The notes under the pieces are model-generated. The model did not search any database and was not told the DNA's origin. It saw only the letters and a list, made by a program, of their open reading frames with translations. A stretch of DNA of 64,000 nt from Leptobrachium leishanense (Eukaryota > Chordata > Amphibia > Anura > Megophryidae): positions 51,600,514 through 51,664,513 of the forward strand of contig CM019071.1 of NCBI GenBank assembly GCA_009667805.1. Direction: 5' to 3'. Positions within the stretch are counted from its first letter, which is position 1. Each line of letters opens with the position of its first letter. Made by a program: the position numbers and the translations under genes. Positions 1 through 12,234 of this stretch are shown piece by piece.

Positions 1-1031
1 GTAGGCGACTCTCTTCCTGTCATTTACGTCGATAAGCTCATGTTTTAGTGCAATGTGATACAAAGTTCCTCTGGACTTTGACCACGCAACGGGGCGACCT
101 CCATCGCGCCCATGTTAAAGCATAGAAAGAACCTCGGCCCGTGTAACAATTAGACGTCTCAAAGTGCCAGTTTTTTTGGGTGGCACGGCAGTGATTTGAA
201 ATATAGACTGTCAAATGGTTTTTCTAGGAAACGAGCCATGAGATGCTTGACTTCTTCTTGGGAGCGGCACGTTAAACTAATGACACCTCCAACGATCTCT
301 GCCAAATCCTTCAGGGCTTTTAACAGGAACGTGTGGCAGCAAGATGAAGGATTTTAAGAAGGTTTTGTTAGGGACTTCTGATGGACAAATCCAAGCCGGG
401 AAATTGGAATCATGTGTGCAAGGACATGGGAGACTAGAGTAAAGAGCAGGGGCCAGACCACCAGACGTAAAGCACAGATAGTAGAACTGCTTGAGCATTG
501 TGCTTAATTTTGCAATGCCCCATTACATCCGAGACACAAGCTCATCTTGCGTCTCAGAAGTTGCACCAGGTTACTGTATATTAAAGTCTCCTATACTTTG
601 TATAGGAGATGTTAATGTGGCCCCAGCAGATGGAGAATGAGCTACTCCAACCAGCTCGCTCCGCATCGTATTCAGATTTTAATATCATCTTTCAGACCCT
701 CGTAGTAAGTAATTTTGCTTCAGCACAATCACATAACACACAAACCTAAACCAACCCAAAAATCCCATACTCGTCTCAGATCCCTCAGTGCGGTCAGAGC
801 GGCACGATCTACCGCTTCCTCGCTCCATGGGCAGAAGAGCACAGGAGTCAAGTATTTCCCAGTGTTCTTCTGCCTATCACTCAACTGTCCTATCTCACTT
901 GCAAAGGTTGCTGAGATCGTGTCCATCTCCATGGGGTCTTGTGGACTCCAAGCGCTGATAATAGCGCGGTGCTTAGTGCTGCTAGTGTTGCCTCCCTGCA
1001 GCTCGGAAGCATTATGACTCGAGCTGCTGAC
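1..1031. other. intergenic, no gene recognised
   Basis: No coding region, exon with usable splice sites, or recognisable transposon end was found. A small stem-loop with 9-bp arms (TCTCCTATA / TATAGGAGA) lies at 587-609. Confidence 0.5.
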
Positions 1032-1034
1032 TAA

Positions 1035-1458
1035 GGCTGGGGTCAGACCAGCGCACTTTTAACGTGCGTTCTGGCGCAGTTAATCATGGCCGCACTAGCA
1101 GCAAATGACGGCAATGACGGCCAATATACGAAGTACGGCCGCACAAAAGTCCGGCTGTGCAACGCAAGTTGAATTTGAATGCATTTTTTCGAATACGCAG
1201 AACCGCTAGTACTGACGTACAGAGTGCACTGCGTCCGCATAGCGGCATGTGTGCGTGATGAGATGTCAGACACTGCTTATGTCCAGCCTACATAACGTCC
1301 AGACGCAAAAAAGTGTTTTATTGACGATCCGTAAAAAATCACGCACGAAAATGCGCGTCGTCTGACCGCATTTGCGCATTCCGTGAAAAAATACGTCAAT
1401 GCGTTCGGACGCAATTTTTGACGTTCGCGGGGAAAAATGCTTTCGTTTGACCCTAGCC
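1035..1458. mobile_element. TAA-flanked MITE (PIF/Harbinger-like), family H1 copy 1
   Basis: Ends are near-inverted: GGCTGGGGTCAGAC at the left and GTTTGACCCTAGCC at the right, bordered by TAA and TTA. The interior matches 4359-4786 almost throughout and 28781-29315 in part. No transposase is encoded, so it is non-autonomous. A 3-bp T-W-A target with short TIRs suggests PIF/Harbinger, which is inference from TSD length. Confidence 0.7.
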
Positions 1459-1507
1459 TTAGTGGCTCGGCCCGTTATGCGGACATCAAAGGCGAGCCAA
1501 AATGGAA

Positions 1508-1940
1508 AACTTTATAGAGATATCCTATTGAAAAATAGAGTTCCCTTATTTGCCCTCAAATAATTGGGCAGATCCTGCTGACAGTTTCTGCCCAGTTATT
1601 TTTTATATTTTTGAATTAGGGGAATTTTTCTCCCCTTTTGTCCCTCGCCTCGTGCTGCTTCTCCTCTTCTCCAAACACGGCAGTCCCTGAGAATTTCCTG
1701 TGTAATTTGCGCTCCTACACAGCTTGTGTAATGTATGAACCTCAAATTGCGCAGCTCTATGGGACTCACACACTTTACGTACACAAGTTCCGCAGCGCCT
1801 GTTTTCAGAGCGATGGATCGGAGCTGAACGCGCATGCACAGATCTGATCCATCGGCTGCTCCTCTGAGAATGCTCGCTACAGCGATTGGTCTCAGAGCGT
1901 GACGTTGGCTCCTCTCTGTGACATAACTAGTGACCAATCT
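1508..1940. repeat. dispersed repeat, family R1 copy 1
   Basis: The stretch beginning near ATTGAAAAATAGAGTTCCC and containing GGGCAGATCCTGCTGACA recurs at 51898-52160 and 63196-63625. The end near ACTAGTGACC is also shared with the copy at 63.6 kb. Class not recognised and boundaries approximate. Confidence 0.55.
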
Positions 1941-2496
1941 GGAAATTAAAAACTCCCGTCTGCTGGTGACGCTTGGTGGATGCTTGGTGGACGCTTGGTG
2001 GGGTGGATGAAACTCCTGATCTTCCTCGTGATATCCTCAGTTTGGGGAAGGGGTCTTACGTTTTGATGTACTGAAGGGGTCAAATTCACCTGAGTTGAAG
2101 TATTATCGAGATTCTTTAAAAGACAATATTGATAGCATGAGTGACATTCATTGCGTTGGCCACCATGTAGCAAATCCAGGATACAACAAAAAAATCAACA
2201 AACGCAAGCATGAGTCTACTAAGTAAAGCCACGGGTAATAAAAAAGATCCATGAGGACACAGTGAAGCCGGTATTCGGCACCTTTCTTTGACCATTATTG
2301 TCGCTCCTGAGAAAATCCCAGTTGAGATGAAACGTGTTGAGCATTGGAGGTCTTCAACCCGTTGTATTCCAGTGTATGCTGTGCTGTTTTAATGACTTGG
2401 ATAAGTGACTTAATAAACACTACTTTCATTATACCCATTTGATGAATTGCACCATTATTTGTTATATGTTTTCCAATATATGGTCCTTAGATACTC

Positions 2497-2795
2497 TGAC
2501 CCTAATCATATGACACAGAAACTCTAGTCCTAGCCCTAACCTAACCCTGCCCTTTCCCTTCCCCTAACCTATCCCTGGCCCTAACCTAATCCTGCCCTTT
2601 CCCTTCCCCTAACCTATCCCTGGCCCTAACCTAATCCTGGCTCTAAACCTAACTCTAGCCCTATCCTAACCCTAACTCTGACCCTAATCATATGACACAG
2701 AAACTCTAACCTTAGCCATAACCTTACTCTAGCCCTTACCCTATCCCTAACCCTAAGATGACCCTCACCCTAGCCCTGTCCTAGCTCCCCTAACC
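2497..2795. repeat. degenerate telomere-like (CCCTAA) repeat tract
   Basis: Many CCCTAA/CCTAAC-type hexamers occur in a degenerate tract. It includes a tandemly repeated block of about 62 bp beginning CCTGCCCTTTCCCTTCCCC, and a twice-occurring segment with CTAATCATATGACACAG. It is interstitial and not a chromosome end, since complex sequence continues on both sides. Confidence 0.6.
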
Positions 2796-3862
2796 ATATT
2801 TTTTAGATATTATACATAAAGGTTTTGAATATCGGAAATGGCCGAAAATATGGATGTTTCTGATTTTCCGAATTGGCCGATTCCGATTATTTGCAATTCA
2901 TATTTTTGGATATGGAAAGAATCTGAACCGAACTGAGCCAAATTTTTCAGCGCCGCATTTTTTAATATATACATATATATATATTACTAGACTGTACCCC
3001 TGCTGATCCCTGTTAGAAGAGTTAAAAATGTTTCCCACTTAATATTCCTTCATTCAATCACAGTTTTATTCAGTGTGTCTTGTTTTTCTTGACATTTTAA
3101 CAAATAGCTATGTTGTGAGAGCGGTAATAAATCAGCGGGATAATTAGAGTGAGTAATTAAGCCGCGAGAGGGATTTAATGGGCCCAGTGGTAATCCTTAC
3201 ATATCTAGACATTTTGGATTGACGTTGCAGAGCCCGAGGGCCAGCGCCACCACGATTGTGTAATGCCGGAGCAAATTAATGAAGGCAACAGGAGAATGGT
3301 GAGAAAGTCAGCGGAGGAGCCGGGGGGCAGAGAGAGAAAAGGAGAAATAGAAAAGCAAGTAAGAGAGATTAAAGGAGGCATAAAGAGGAATGCCACAGAA
3401 ATGATTTTAAATAGTTTCAGTCCCCAATAGGCAGTAAAGGAATTGTGGCTCAAAGGGCTGATTCAGCCATCCAGATGCAGCCTGCCAGACCCTCATCTCG
3501 CAGGGCCCACACCTCAGATTATACATCCTGTACCAGACCCATCCAATAGGATCATAGCTTTCCTGCACTGAGAGCCACTGGATTGGCTGTAGCACTCAGC
3601 CCCCCTGCAGTCACAAGATATGCTGTGCTCAGAGCATGTCATATCCTGTAGAGATCAAAGGGAGGCCAGCCCTGGATTCGGGGGAGTTTTTAAAGGAAAC
3701 TAAATGGTTAAAATAGTAGAGGGGAGTGTGGAGGGGGGCAGGAGAGATTGATATTTAACCCCTCTGATTTCTACTCCCTGCTGCTTTAATTCTATAGTGT
3801 CCCTTTAAGTATTAAATTGCAGTACAGAGACTTTGCGACTGTAAAAAAAAACAGTGGCCATT
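2796..3862. other. intergenic, nothing recognised
   Basis: Mixed-composition DNA with a short (AT)n run near 2970. No exon, RNA gene or transposon end could be supported. Confidence 0.4.
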
Positions 3863-3974
3863 AAACTCTGGTCCCCGAGAAACTGATTGCCTACAATTCC
3901 CAGAATCCTTTGAATGCAATGGCCAGAGGCTCATGGGAATTGTAGTTCAGCAACAGCTGGGGGGACCAGAGTTT
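3863..3974. mobile_element. small palindromic MITE
   Basis: The ends AAACTCTGGTCCCC and GGGGACCAGAGTTT are exact inverted repeats. Inside, a second inverted pair (ACAATTCCCA / TGGGAATTGT) is visible. The 112-bp size and palindromic design fit a MITE. No target duplication could be assigned. Confidence 0.65.
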
Positions 3975-4221
3975 GAGATGCCTTTCCGATGTGGTGACTT
4001 TGTATCATTGCAGGGCTGACCCCACTTTAGTGACTGTGGATAAGAACCGTAGTGACCTTAAATACCTTATCAGTTTCCCAGTTGCTGCCAAGTGGCCTCT
4101 CCTTGTTTTTGTTTATCAGTTTTCTTTGTTTCCAATGGACTTAGTCAGGCGTCCACTTATCTATTTTAAAGTCATATGACATGGCACAACCTAATGGCAT
4201 GGTGACTGCTCATTAAATAGT

Positions 4222-4325
4222 TCATGGTTACCTAGGTACACAGGCTGAAACAAGTCGTGCGTCCATCCAGTTCAGCCTTTCACACGTCGCCGAATGCTGT
4301 TGATACAAAAGAAGCAAAAACCCCA
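4222..4325 (-). mobile_element. CR1-type LINE 3' end fragment
   Basis: Read on the minus strand it matches the terminal part of the CR1 element at 12000-12100 (GCTGAAC...GGACGCA...CAGCCT followed by a degraded TATGTAAC-like tail). It is only a short, strongly diverged 3' relic. Confidence 0.6.
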
Positions 4326-4358
4326 GTAAGATCCAGGACTTGCACCTACTTACAATAA

Positions 4359-4786
4359 GGCTGGGGTCAGACCAGCGCACTTTTAACGTGCGTTCTGGCG
4401 CACTTAATCACGGCCGCAGTAGCAGCAAATGACGGGCAATGACGGCCAATATACGAAGTACGGCCACACGAAAGTCCGGCCGTGTAACGCAAGTGGAAAA
4501 TGAACGCGTTTTTTTCGAGAACGCAGAACCGCTAGTACTGTCTTACAGAGTGCGCTGCGGCGGCATAGCGGCGTGTGTGCGTGATTAGGAGATGTCAGAC
4601 TCTGCTAATGTCCAGCCAACATAACGTCCAGACGCAAAAAGTGTTTTATTGAGAATCCGTAAAAAATAACGCACGAAAATGCGCGTCGTCTGACCGTTTT
4701 TGTGCATTCCGTGAAAAAATACGTCAATGCGTTCGGACGAACTTTTTGACGTTCGCGGGGAAAAATGCTTTCGTTTGACCCTAGCC
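4359..4786. mobile_element. TAA-flanked MITE (PIF/Harbinger-like), family H1 copy 2
   Basis: Flanked on both sides by TAA (4356-4358 and 4787-4789). TIRs are GGCTGGGGTCAGAC at the left and GTTTGACCCTAGCC at the right. About 428 bp and closely similar over its length to 1035-1458. No coding capacity. Confidence 0.75.
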
Positions 4787-4920
4787 TAACACAATACAAA
4801 AAGAAAGTGACTCGATCCTCGTTTTCCTACAGAGCACCACAATTATGGAATAACCTCATTGACACCATCAAATCTTCCCCCAAGTCTAAAGTCACTCAAG
4901 AGCTCCCTATTAACATACCT

Positions 4921-5333
4921 CGATACAGAATGCACCTGTAAACATGTAACACAGTGACTATATACAGAATGCATCTGTAAACATGTAACACAGTGACTGT
5001 ATACAGAATGCACCTGTAAACATGTAACACAGTGACTATATACAGAATGCGCCTGTAAACATGTAACATAGTGACTATATACAGAATGCACCTGTAAACA
5101 TGTAACATAGTGACTATATACAGAATGCACCTGGAAACATGTAACACAGTGACTGTATACAGAATGCACCTGTAAACATGTAACATAGTGACTATATACA
5201 CAATGCACCTGTAAACATGTAACATAGTGACTAAATACACAATGCACCTGGAAACATGTAACACAGTGACTGTATACAGAATGAACCTGTAAACATGTAA
5301 CATAGTGAGTATATACAGAATGCACCTGTAAAC
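4921..5333. repeat. 39-bp minisatellite, left part
   Basis: About 10.5 units of a 39-bp repeat (core CAGAATGCACCTGTAAACAT then GTAACACAGTGACTATATA). Units differ by a few substitutions. Because 39 is divisible by 3, it gives open frames on the minus strand that are not genes. The array resumes at 7708 after the hAT insertion. Confidence 0.9.
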
Positions 5334-6098
5334 TAGGGATGAGCCGAAAACCCCCGTGTTCGGTTCGCATTCGAACTCAAACAATTTCAAAAGTTCGAGG
5401 CTCAGACGCAAACACTATCCGAACTCGATGTAAGTCAATGGGACTCGAACGTTCGATTTTTAGAGTGCCCTGCAAGAGGGCATGTATGCAAGATATTTGC
5501 CATAAAAGGTGTTTGGGGGTCCGTGTAGTGCCCTGGGGGACAGGAAACAAGGAAAAAAAGTTTAAAAAAAGACGTTTTTAAAGGAACAGTGATTTTTCCA
5601 TGAAATAAAGGTTAATAATAAAAACGAAAAATTCCTTCAAATATCGTGCCTAGGAGGTCCCCATAACCTGCCCGTGAAGTGGTGGATTTGTAGGATGTAT
5701 AAAAACATTTAAAAACAAAAAAATGACATTTCAAATGACGGTAAACGGTTTTCCTTTAATCTATTCATAAACAACTGCTTGGGGCGGCAGTCTGTATGAA
5801 AAGAGGAGACCTTTTAGGACACGCAGAACAAGTTTAGTGATTTTTTGGCTAAATTATGGTGAAACTTATGCAGGCTTTGGATGAAAGTAACAATAGGTGC
5901 TTTAAAATTGGGCCTTTAGTGTCGGCAACAGTGCCGTCACACCGTAACCCCTTTGTGGTAATCTGGAAGAGTGCAGGGTTGGACCCTGCGATCAAATATT
6001 AAAATGATATGAATCTGGTAATATAGGCGTCAGTGGCAGTGCACCCAAATATTGTGCCTTTGGTGGCAGCAAGTGCCATCACACCGTAATCCCTTTGT

Positions 6099-6190
6099 GG
6101 TTACATAGTTACATAGTTATATAGGCTGAAAAAAGACATGCGTCCATCGGGTTCAGCCTCTCCCACATAACCTACTGCTGTTGATGGTAT
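6099..6190 (-). mobile_element. CR1-type LINE 3' end, nested
   Basis: The minus strand reads as the last ~90 bp of the CR1 family: CAACAGCAGTAGGTTATGTG, then the conserved GGACGCATGTCTTTTTTCAG, then a TATGTAAC-type tail. It is absent from the sister hAT copy at 27507-29849, so it arrived after the two copies diverged. Confidence 0.8.
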
Positions 6191-6700
6191 TGTGGAAGAG
6201 TGCAGGGTTGGACCCTGCGGTCCAATATTAAAATGATATGAATCTGGTAATATAGGCATCTGTGGCAGTGCACCCAAATATTAATGCGCTATAGTGTATG
6301 GCAGGATGGAAGCGCACCAGTAGTAACAAGCAGCGGAATATACCAGACAGGGGCACAGAGCGAGAGTAGTTGTTATAACAAAACCAGCTCAACAACGTTT
6401 AGGCACTAGCACTGCGCTACCGTACATGGTGAGAACTGGCGCACACCAGTCCCGGCGGCTCTGCGTCATCACGCCGCGCCCTGCCCCCTGATCACTCACA
6501 GCTGCACCGGGTGCCGCCGGAGCTCCTGGCATTCGGCCAGCTGGCAGCACCATGTGTCCGGGGCCCCCCCCCTGATTGCCACCCAGGGCCCTGGATGTCA
6601 CAATATTACAATCCAAACGCAAACGGGTTAAGTAACCAAATTTGTAAGAAGAATAATTAATGCAGCATATGAATCCTCACACTGCCGGGCAGCACCTTAA

Positions 6701-7017
6701 GGCCCGGGTTCACACCTAAGCATTTTACAGCGCGTTCCTGCACGCTGTAAAACGCATAAACAGGGAAATCCCATTATTTGCTATGGGACTCGTTCATACC
6801 TGGGCATTTTACAGCGTGCAGTAACGCGCTGTAAAACGTCCTATGCCCAAAGAAGTTCAGGAGCTTCTTTGGGGCGTATTGCAGCGCGTTCACTCTGCAG
6901 TCTATGGCCGTGAATGCGCTGCAATGCGCGTTCGCATGTTTTTTACGTTTGCGCGATATGCGTGTTAAAAAACGCACGTATTGCGCGCGTAAAAAAAATG
7001 CAGATGTGAACCCAGCC
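6701..7017. mobile_element. MITE with GGGTTCACA-type ends, family H2
   Basis: Left end GGCCCGGGTTCACA and right end TGTGAACCCAGCC, bordered by TAA and TTA. The interior has runs of CG-rich inverted motifs. The same element sits at the corresponding place of the other hAT copy (27935-28250), so it belonged to the hAT before that element spread. Confidence 0.7.
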
Positions 7018-7707
7018 TTACAGTATAATTAATGCAGCATATGATTCCGCACACTGCCGGGCAGCACCTCTACAGTTTGTGGATCCAGGAATCAGGGGAG
7101 TATTAGAAAGAAAAAAAAAGTTTTATTTTATGTTGCTGGGGACATTTAAAAATGTCCTCGGATTTTATTTTTTTTAAAAATGTGTCGCCTTACCTTAGCC
7201 TGGTGGTCAGTGGGGCTCCCTGGATCCTGTTTGTGGGGAAGGGGGGTTTGCTGTCGCTCCCTCCCTGGAGTCCCTGCGCTACCTCTCAGCCACATGCACC
7301 AGGCTGGCCAGTCCGCACAGTCGCAGCTCTGTAATCTTGCGGCCGCATGCTTCTCAAGGGGTTCTCAAGGGGATCCTTGGGAGGTGCCTGCAGGCTGCCC
7401 TCTACAGTGCCTGATTAAAGGGTCGTGTCTGCCTGATGTTTTAGCAACAAGAATGTTTTATCCCATAGGCTTCAATGTTAAAAATATTCCCGTTTTAATT
7501 CTATATCTAATAAACCATTGCTTATAATATTCTGCAGTAAAGAGTCTCTTTATTTTTAGATTTTTAAGCATTTTTTTTTAAAAACAAAATCAAAATTTTT
7601 TTTAGAACTTTTGGCGAACATCCCAAAAAGTTCGAAGTTCGCGAACTTTCGAACGGCCAATGTTCGAATCAAACTCCGAACCGATCGACCCGAACAGCTC
7701 ATCCCTA

Positions 7708-7815
7708 CTGTAAACATGTAAAACAGTGACTATATACAGAATGCACCTTTAAACTTGTTACGTTGTGACTATATACAGAATGCACCTGTAAACATGTAAC
7801 ATAATGACTATATTT
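7708..7815. repeat. 39-bp minisatellite, right part
   Basis: Continuation of the 4921-5333 array on the far side of the hAT element, with about 2.7 units that are more diverged. The first 8 bp are the duplicated target. Confidence 0.85.
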
Positions 7816-10099
7816 CCTACATATTTATTTTCTGGGTTAATCTGAGTATTTGTGATTTTTTAATATCTTGCATTTTTTTACTTCGTATTTCTGTAACTAC
7901 TTTAAAAATTCAATGTTCTTGAACCCAGGACATACTGAAAACGAGAGAAATCTCAATGTATCCTTCCTGCTAAAATTCCTCCTGCACAAATAGTGGAGGA
8001 ACTGTGTTCCCCTGCGTTCCTGCTTGACTTGACCCCTGAGTGTAAGAGAGTTCAAGGTTATGAAGAGAAATCCAATGTGTTTATAAAAACCACAAAGAAA
8101 CTGAAAGCTCTATGCTCGTTTGTGTTCTGCTATAAAACTTTATTGCAACAGATTCCTTATGATTCACAGCCTAGTGTTCCTAACGAGCAACCACAAAAAG
8201 AAGACATCTTGTATTTGACAGGACAATAAGGAAAAGTGCAACATCCGATAAAGTTAAATTACCCCTTTTACATTATGTCTTTATTTTCACCGTCAACAGA
8301 AACAAAGTGTGAACTGATTCTACAAAGAGGAATGCTGAGCTGCAACCTCATTTGCATAATAAATTGGGGGTTTGCTTGGAAATTTATGATCGTTCTGTCA
8401 ATGTGACCATAATCTGAAGGCCGTAAATCATGCTGAGGTTGGAGATTGTGAAAGGCTTCTGTTTTTCACGCCTACCATTCTCTACCAAAGGCTAGGTGGT
8501 TTATTCTTTGGTCATGGATAATAAGCGTGGATAAGCCCTGTGCGTTCCCAGTGGGAGGTTTCAGGTAGCAAGCTGACATTAATTTCATGTCAACCTGTAT
8601 TCAACCAGCTTGCTTTCTCTGCTAGGTCTCCTCAGCTGATGGATATCGGATTGACTAGAGAAAGCCCATGATGACATATTGTCAACCACATTGAATTGGT
8701 TCCTGCAACAAGAGCTGTGAGCTACGTTCTCTGTGAATGTTGTACAGTGAGGGATGGGGCACAGTGGTGTGTGTTAGCCCTCTGTTGTGATGATATGGCA
8801 CTCCATTGATTCTACAGAGGACTACCCTGTAGGACAGCTCTTTCATTCTCAGTTGTTACTCACAAGATCGACAATATTCTGTATATGTTGTGTTAGCGAA
8901 CAAAAATGGCAGCACATACATAAGAAGCAAGTTTCTTTCGTAGACTTGGTTTACATTGGTCGTCCACTGGGATAGTAGAGTATTTTCCATGAGTTTATCT
9001 ACTCTAGTGAACACATCTCTGCAATTTTGTTTCAAACAGTTAGACACAAGAAGAGTGAGAGGGTCCAAGAGGTAGCAGAGATGTGTAGAATAAACAAGCA
9101 CTATAAGGTATTCAAGTTGAAGACTGGTTCCATTCAACAACGTACACGCAATGCCAGAGTCTGGAAAACTGCAACAGCAAATCAAAACACAGTGGAAATG
9201 CAGAGTGACTGAATGGAGACCATTCAAAATAGTGTAAACATTTGCCGGGTCACTTGCAAACTTGTGTTAACACATCACAAAATTGTGTTTACACATTATT
9301 AAGAGTGGACTATAGAGGTTTTTCTCTTACGATAGGAAGTGAAAACAATGGAAGAATCTGTTGTGGTTTCGAGAGTTGAAAGTGCATCCCCAGAATGGCG
9401 CAGGTCTTTCTTTCGGCTCTTTACTGAAAAGCGATGAGCTCTAGCCCAGAGGAAGACAAAGTGATAACTCCCAGTAAAATAATTCACATTCAAGATCCAG
9501 CGGAGTGGACAGAGGCCCTAAAAAACAAAGGGGCCCCCCGGTGATCCGGGACCCCAGCAGCAACACCGTGGGGAACAAAGAAGAATTATAAGAATCCACC
9601 AGTGGACAATTCTATGCCTGTCTGAAGTGGGAAGGATTCCATACAAGGGGTGTGACCCCCCAGAGTGGTCAAGAGGCGAGAATACCGAGCCATATCTGGC
9701 TCTACACTTGTGAGTTCATTATACATACAATCTGCTGTCTCATCATATTGTATTAATTGATTACAAACACTATTTGCACCATGGAGTTTTTTGTCTTTCC
9801 CAAATAGGTCATTTTGATCAAGAATATTATTGAAGTATTCCATTCAAGTCTTTTTTAAGATAAGTGCGCTCACACCGGGGCTTACGCCCAATTTTTTTCT
9901 GGACTATAGACTTGTCCAATTGGGTTCAGATTGAATAATAAATTTGGCTGAATAATTGGAATTTCAGAATAATCCGAATTTACAAATCGGTGATGGCCAA
10001 ACCAAGTCGCATCTTTTCTGAATCAGTTTAAGTTGATCTGAAAATAATCAGGTTGATTTGGATTGATTCAGATGACTGAAAGAAATTGTACTTACTGTG
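7816..10099. other. intergenic, nothing firmly recognised
   Basis: Ordinary mixed sequence. An imperfect inverted repeat of GTGTAAACA / TGTTTACAC lies around 9231-9295. Open frames here are short, without splice context or family resemblance. Confidence 0.4.
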
Positions 10100-10485
10100 C
10101 AATGCAATTCCCTAACCCTAACCCTAAAACAAGCTCAATAGTAACCCTAAAAGTAACCCTGATCATAAAAGATGCAGAAACAGTAAAACTAACCATAAAA
10201 GTAACCCTATTACTAACCATAAAAGAGGCATAAATTGCAACCCTAATTTTTAATCTAACCCCCTAATTCTAAAATAAGCATAAACAGTAACTATAACCAT
10301 AAAAGGTATTATATTCTTAATCAGAAAACAGAATTAATAACCCTAATCCAAAAAGTAACCCTGACCCCTATCATAAAATGTTAAAGTACTCCTAACTCTA
10401 GTTCTAACAGAAATAGTAACTCTAATAATCATAATTATAAAAGAAGCAGAAACAGTAACCCTAATCCTGAAATATGTAAACCTCT
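10100..10485. repeat. degenerate CCCTAA-containing tandem repeat (continues after the CR1 at 12107-12165)
   Basis: Repeated phrases such as AACCCTAA and ATAAAAGAAGCAGAAACAGT recur at intervals of roughly 35-60 bp. The same sequence style resumes immediately 3' of the LINE (CATAAACCAAGCAG, AACCCTAATAG), so the LINE landed within this tract. Confidence 0.65.
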
Positions 10486-12106
10486 GTTCTTAATCTTTCA
10501 AGATTCTTTTCTTTCAGGAATAGTACCAGAGGATTGGAGAAAAGCTGACGTGATCCCTATATTTAAGAAAGGTTTAAAATTTGTGCCTGGGAATTATAGA
10601 CCTGTGAGCTTAACATCTGTGGCTGGGAAAGTATTTGAGGGGTTACTAAGGGATAATATTCAGGAATTTATTGGGAGGTATAATGTAATTGGCAAAAATC
10701 AGCATGGTTTCATGAAACACAGATCATGTCAGACTAACCTAATTACGTTCTATGAGGAAGTAAGTAGAAGTATAGATCAGGGGGTCGCAGTGGATTTGAT
10801 TTACTTAGATTTTGCCAAAGCTTTCGACACAGTTCCACACAAAAGGTTACTACTTAAATTAAGAAAAAATGGTCTAGATGAAAATACTTGTTCTTGGATA
10901 GAAAACTGGATAAAAGATAGGGTACAGAGAGTGGTCATAAATGGTACATTTTCAAGATGGACACCAGTGGTAAGTGGTGTCCCTCAGGGGTCTGTTATAG
11001 GACCAATACTATTCAATTTATTTATAAATGACCTTGAGATAGGCATTGAAAGTCATGTATCAGTGTTTGCAGATGACACAAAGCTAGGAAAAGTAATACA
11101 ATGTGAGCAGGATGTTACTTCGCTGCAGAGGGATTTAGATATATTGGGGGACTGGGCACTTAAATGGCAGATGAGATTTAATCTAGATAAATGTAAAGTT
11201 ATGCACTTTGGAGTGAAGAACACACAAGCAATTTATACCCTAAATGGTACGGAGTTAGGGAAATCCAAGCAGGAGAAGGATTTGGGAATAATCATAGACT
11301 TCAAACTAAGTAACAATGTGCAATGTCAAACAGCAGCCGCCAAGGCCAGCAAAGTACTGGCATGCATTAAAAGGGGAGTTCACTCACGGGATGAAAACAT
11401 AATTTTGCCTCTGTATAAATCAATGGTCAGGCCGCACCTTGAATATGCCGTGCAATTTTGGGCACCTGTCTTAAAAAAAGATATTATATCGTTAGAAAAA
11501 GTGCAGAGACGGGCAACTAAATTAATAAGGGGGATGGAAGGGTTAAGTTATGAGGAAAGACTAACAAGCTTAAACCTGTTTAGTTTAGAGAAAAGGCGCC
11601 TTAGAGGGGATCTGATAACCTTATATAAATATATACGGGGCCATTATCAACCATTGTCTGATAACCTATTCATTAACAGGACTATACATAGGACAAGGGG
11701 TCATCCATTTAGACTGGAAGAAAGAAAATTTAGCTTAAAGCATAGGAAGGGTTATTTTACGGTGAGAACAATAAAGCTGTGGAATTCTCTGCCTGTTGAG
11801 GTGGTTGGGTCAGAGTCTGTACAGACTTTTAAAAAACGACTGGATGACTTCCTGCAGACACAGAATATTAAGGGTTATAATATTTAATATGTGGGTAAAA
11901 GCTTCTTGATCCAAGGAGAAATCTGACTGCCATTCTGGGGTCAAGAAGGAATTTTTTCCCAGTATGTTGCATATTGGCAAGCATTCAGACTGGGTTTTTT
12001 GCCTTCTTTTGGATCAACAGCAGTAGGTTATGTGGGAGAGGCTGAACCCGATGGACGCATGTCTTTTTTCAGCCTATGTAACTATGTAACTATGTAACTA
12101 TGTAGT
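10486..12106 (+). mobile_element. 5'-truncated CR1-type LINE
   Basis: Comprises the 3' part of a non-LTR retrotransposon: the reverse transcriptase ORF (see 10550-11887), then a roughly 220-bp 3' UTR with a conserved end, then a (TATGTAAC)n tail. The short 3' microsatellite instead of poly(A) is characteristic of the CR1 group. The 5' half, with endonuclease, is missing, as is usual after incomplete reverse transcription. It lies inside a CCCTAA-like repeat tract. Tail-only copies of the same family occur at 4222 and 6099. Confidence 0.9.
10550..11887 (+). CDS. CR1-type LINE reverse transcriptase, C-terminal part of ORF2 (partial)
   Basis: RNA-dependent DNA polymerase of a LINE, used in target-primed reverse transcription. 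The open frame runs upstream of 10550 without a stop into the truncation point (codons for IVPEDWRKADVIPIF are in frame), so 10550 is not a true start; the codon there is GTG. Of 445 residues, the motifs seen are LDFAKAFDTV (about 86-95, first catalytic Asp), SGVPQGSVIGPILF (about 142-155) and FADD (about 173-176, the catalytic Asp pair). The C-terminal FSLEKRRLRGDLI block is typical of CR1/L2-group proteins. There is no internal stop or frameshift, so this copy is comparatively young, but it cannot move without the endonuclease. No relation to the host gene downstream. Confidence 0.88.
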   Translation: MIPIFKKGLKFVPGNYRPVSLTSVAGKVFEGLLRDNIQEFIGRYNVIGKNQHGFMKHRSCQTNLITFYEEVSRSIDQGVAVDLIYLDFAKAFDTVPHKRLLLKLRKNGLDENTCSWIENWIKDRVQRVVINGTFSRWTPVVSGVPQGSVIGPILFNLFINDLEIGIESHVSVFADDTKLGKVIQCEQDVTSLQRDLDILGDWALKWQMRFNLDKCKVMHFGVKNTQAIYTLNGTELGKSKQEKDLGIIIDFKLSNNVQCQTAAAKASKVLACIKRGVHSRDENIILPLYKSMVRPHLEYAVQFWAPVLKKDIISLEKVQRRATKLIRGMEGLSYEERLTSLNLFSLEKRRLRGDLITLYKYIRGHYQPLSDNLFINRTIHRTRGHPFRLEERKFSLKHRKGYFTVRTIKLWNSLPVEVVGSESVQTFKKRLDDFLQTQNIKGYNI

Positions 12107-12234
12107 CATAAACCAAGCAGAAAAAATAACCCTAATAGTAACCCTAACCTCGATATAAAACTCACAGTGGAGAGAAAACCTTGGCATTATAATGTGCACA
12201 TTTTATAAACTAAGAGATTATTTTCTGTCTGCAC

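Larger units (their letters stand above)
5334..7707. mobile_element. non-autonomous hAT-type element, copy 1
   Basis: The ends TAGGGATGAGC and GCTCATCCCTA are perfect inverted repeats flanked by an exact 8-bp duplication CTGTAAAC (5326-5333 and 7708-7715). This is diagnostic of hAT-type insertion, into the 39-bp minisatellite. It shares most of its 2.37 kb with 27507-29849 in the opposite orientation. No transposase ORF is present. It holds a nested MITE (6701-7017), a private CR1 3' fragment (6099-6190), and an internal partial duplication around 5935-6283. Confidence 0.88.

Noticed and set aside
4843..5411. Minus-strand His/Tyr/Val-rich repeat proteins
   Set aside because: 39-bp minisatellite read in frame; no start context, and it ends in the hAT element.
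7993..8229. 78-codon open frame of ordinary composition
   Set aside because: No homology recognised, no splice or promoter context, and a length expected by chance.
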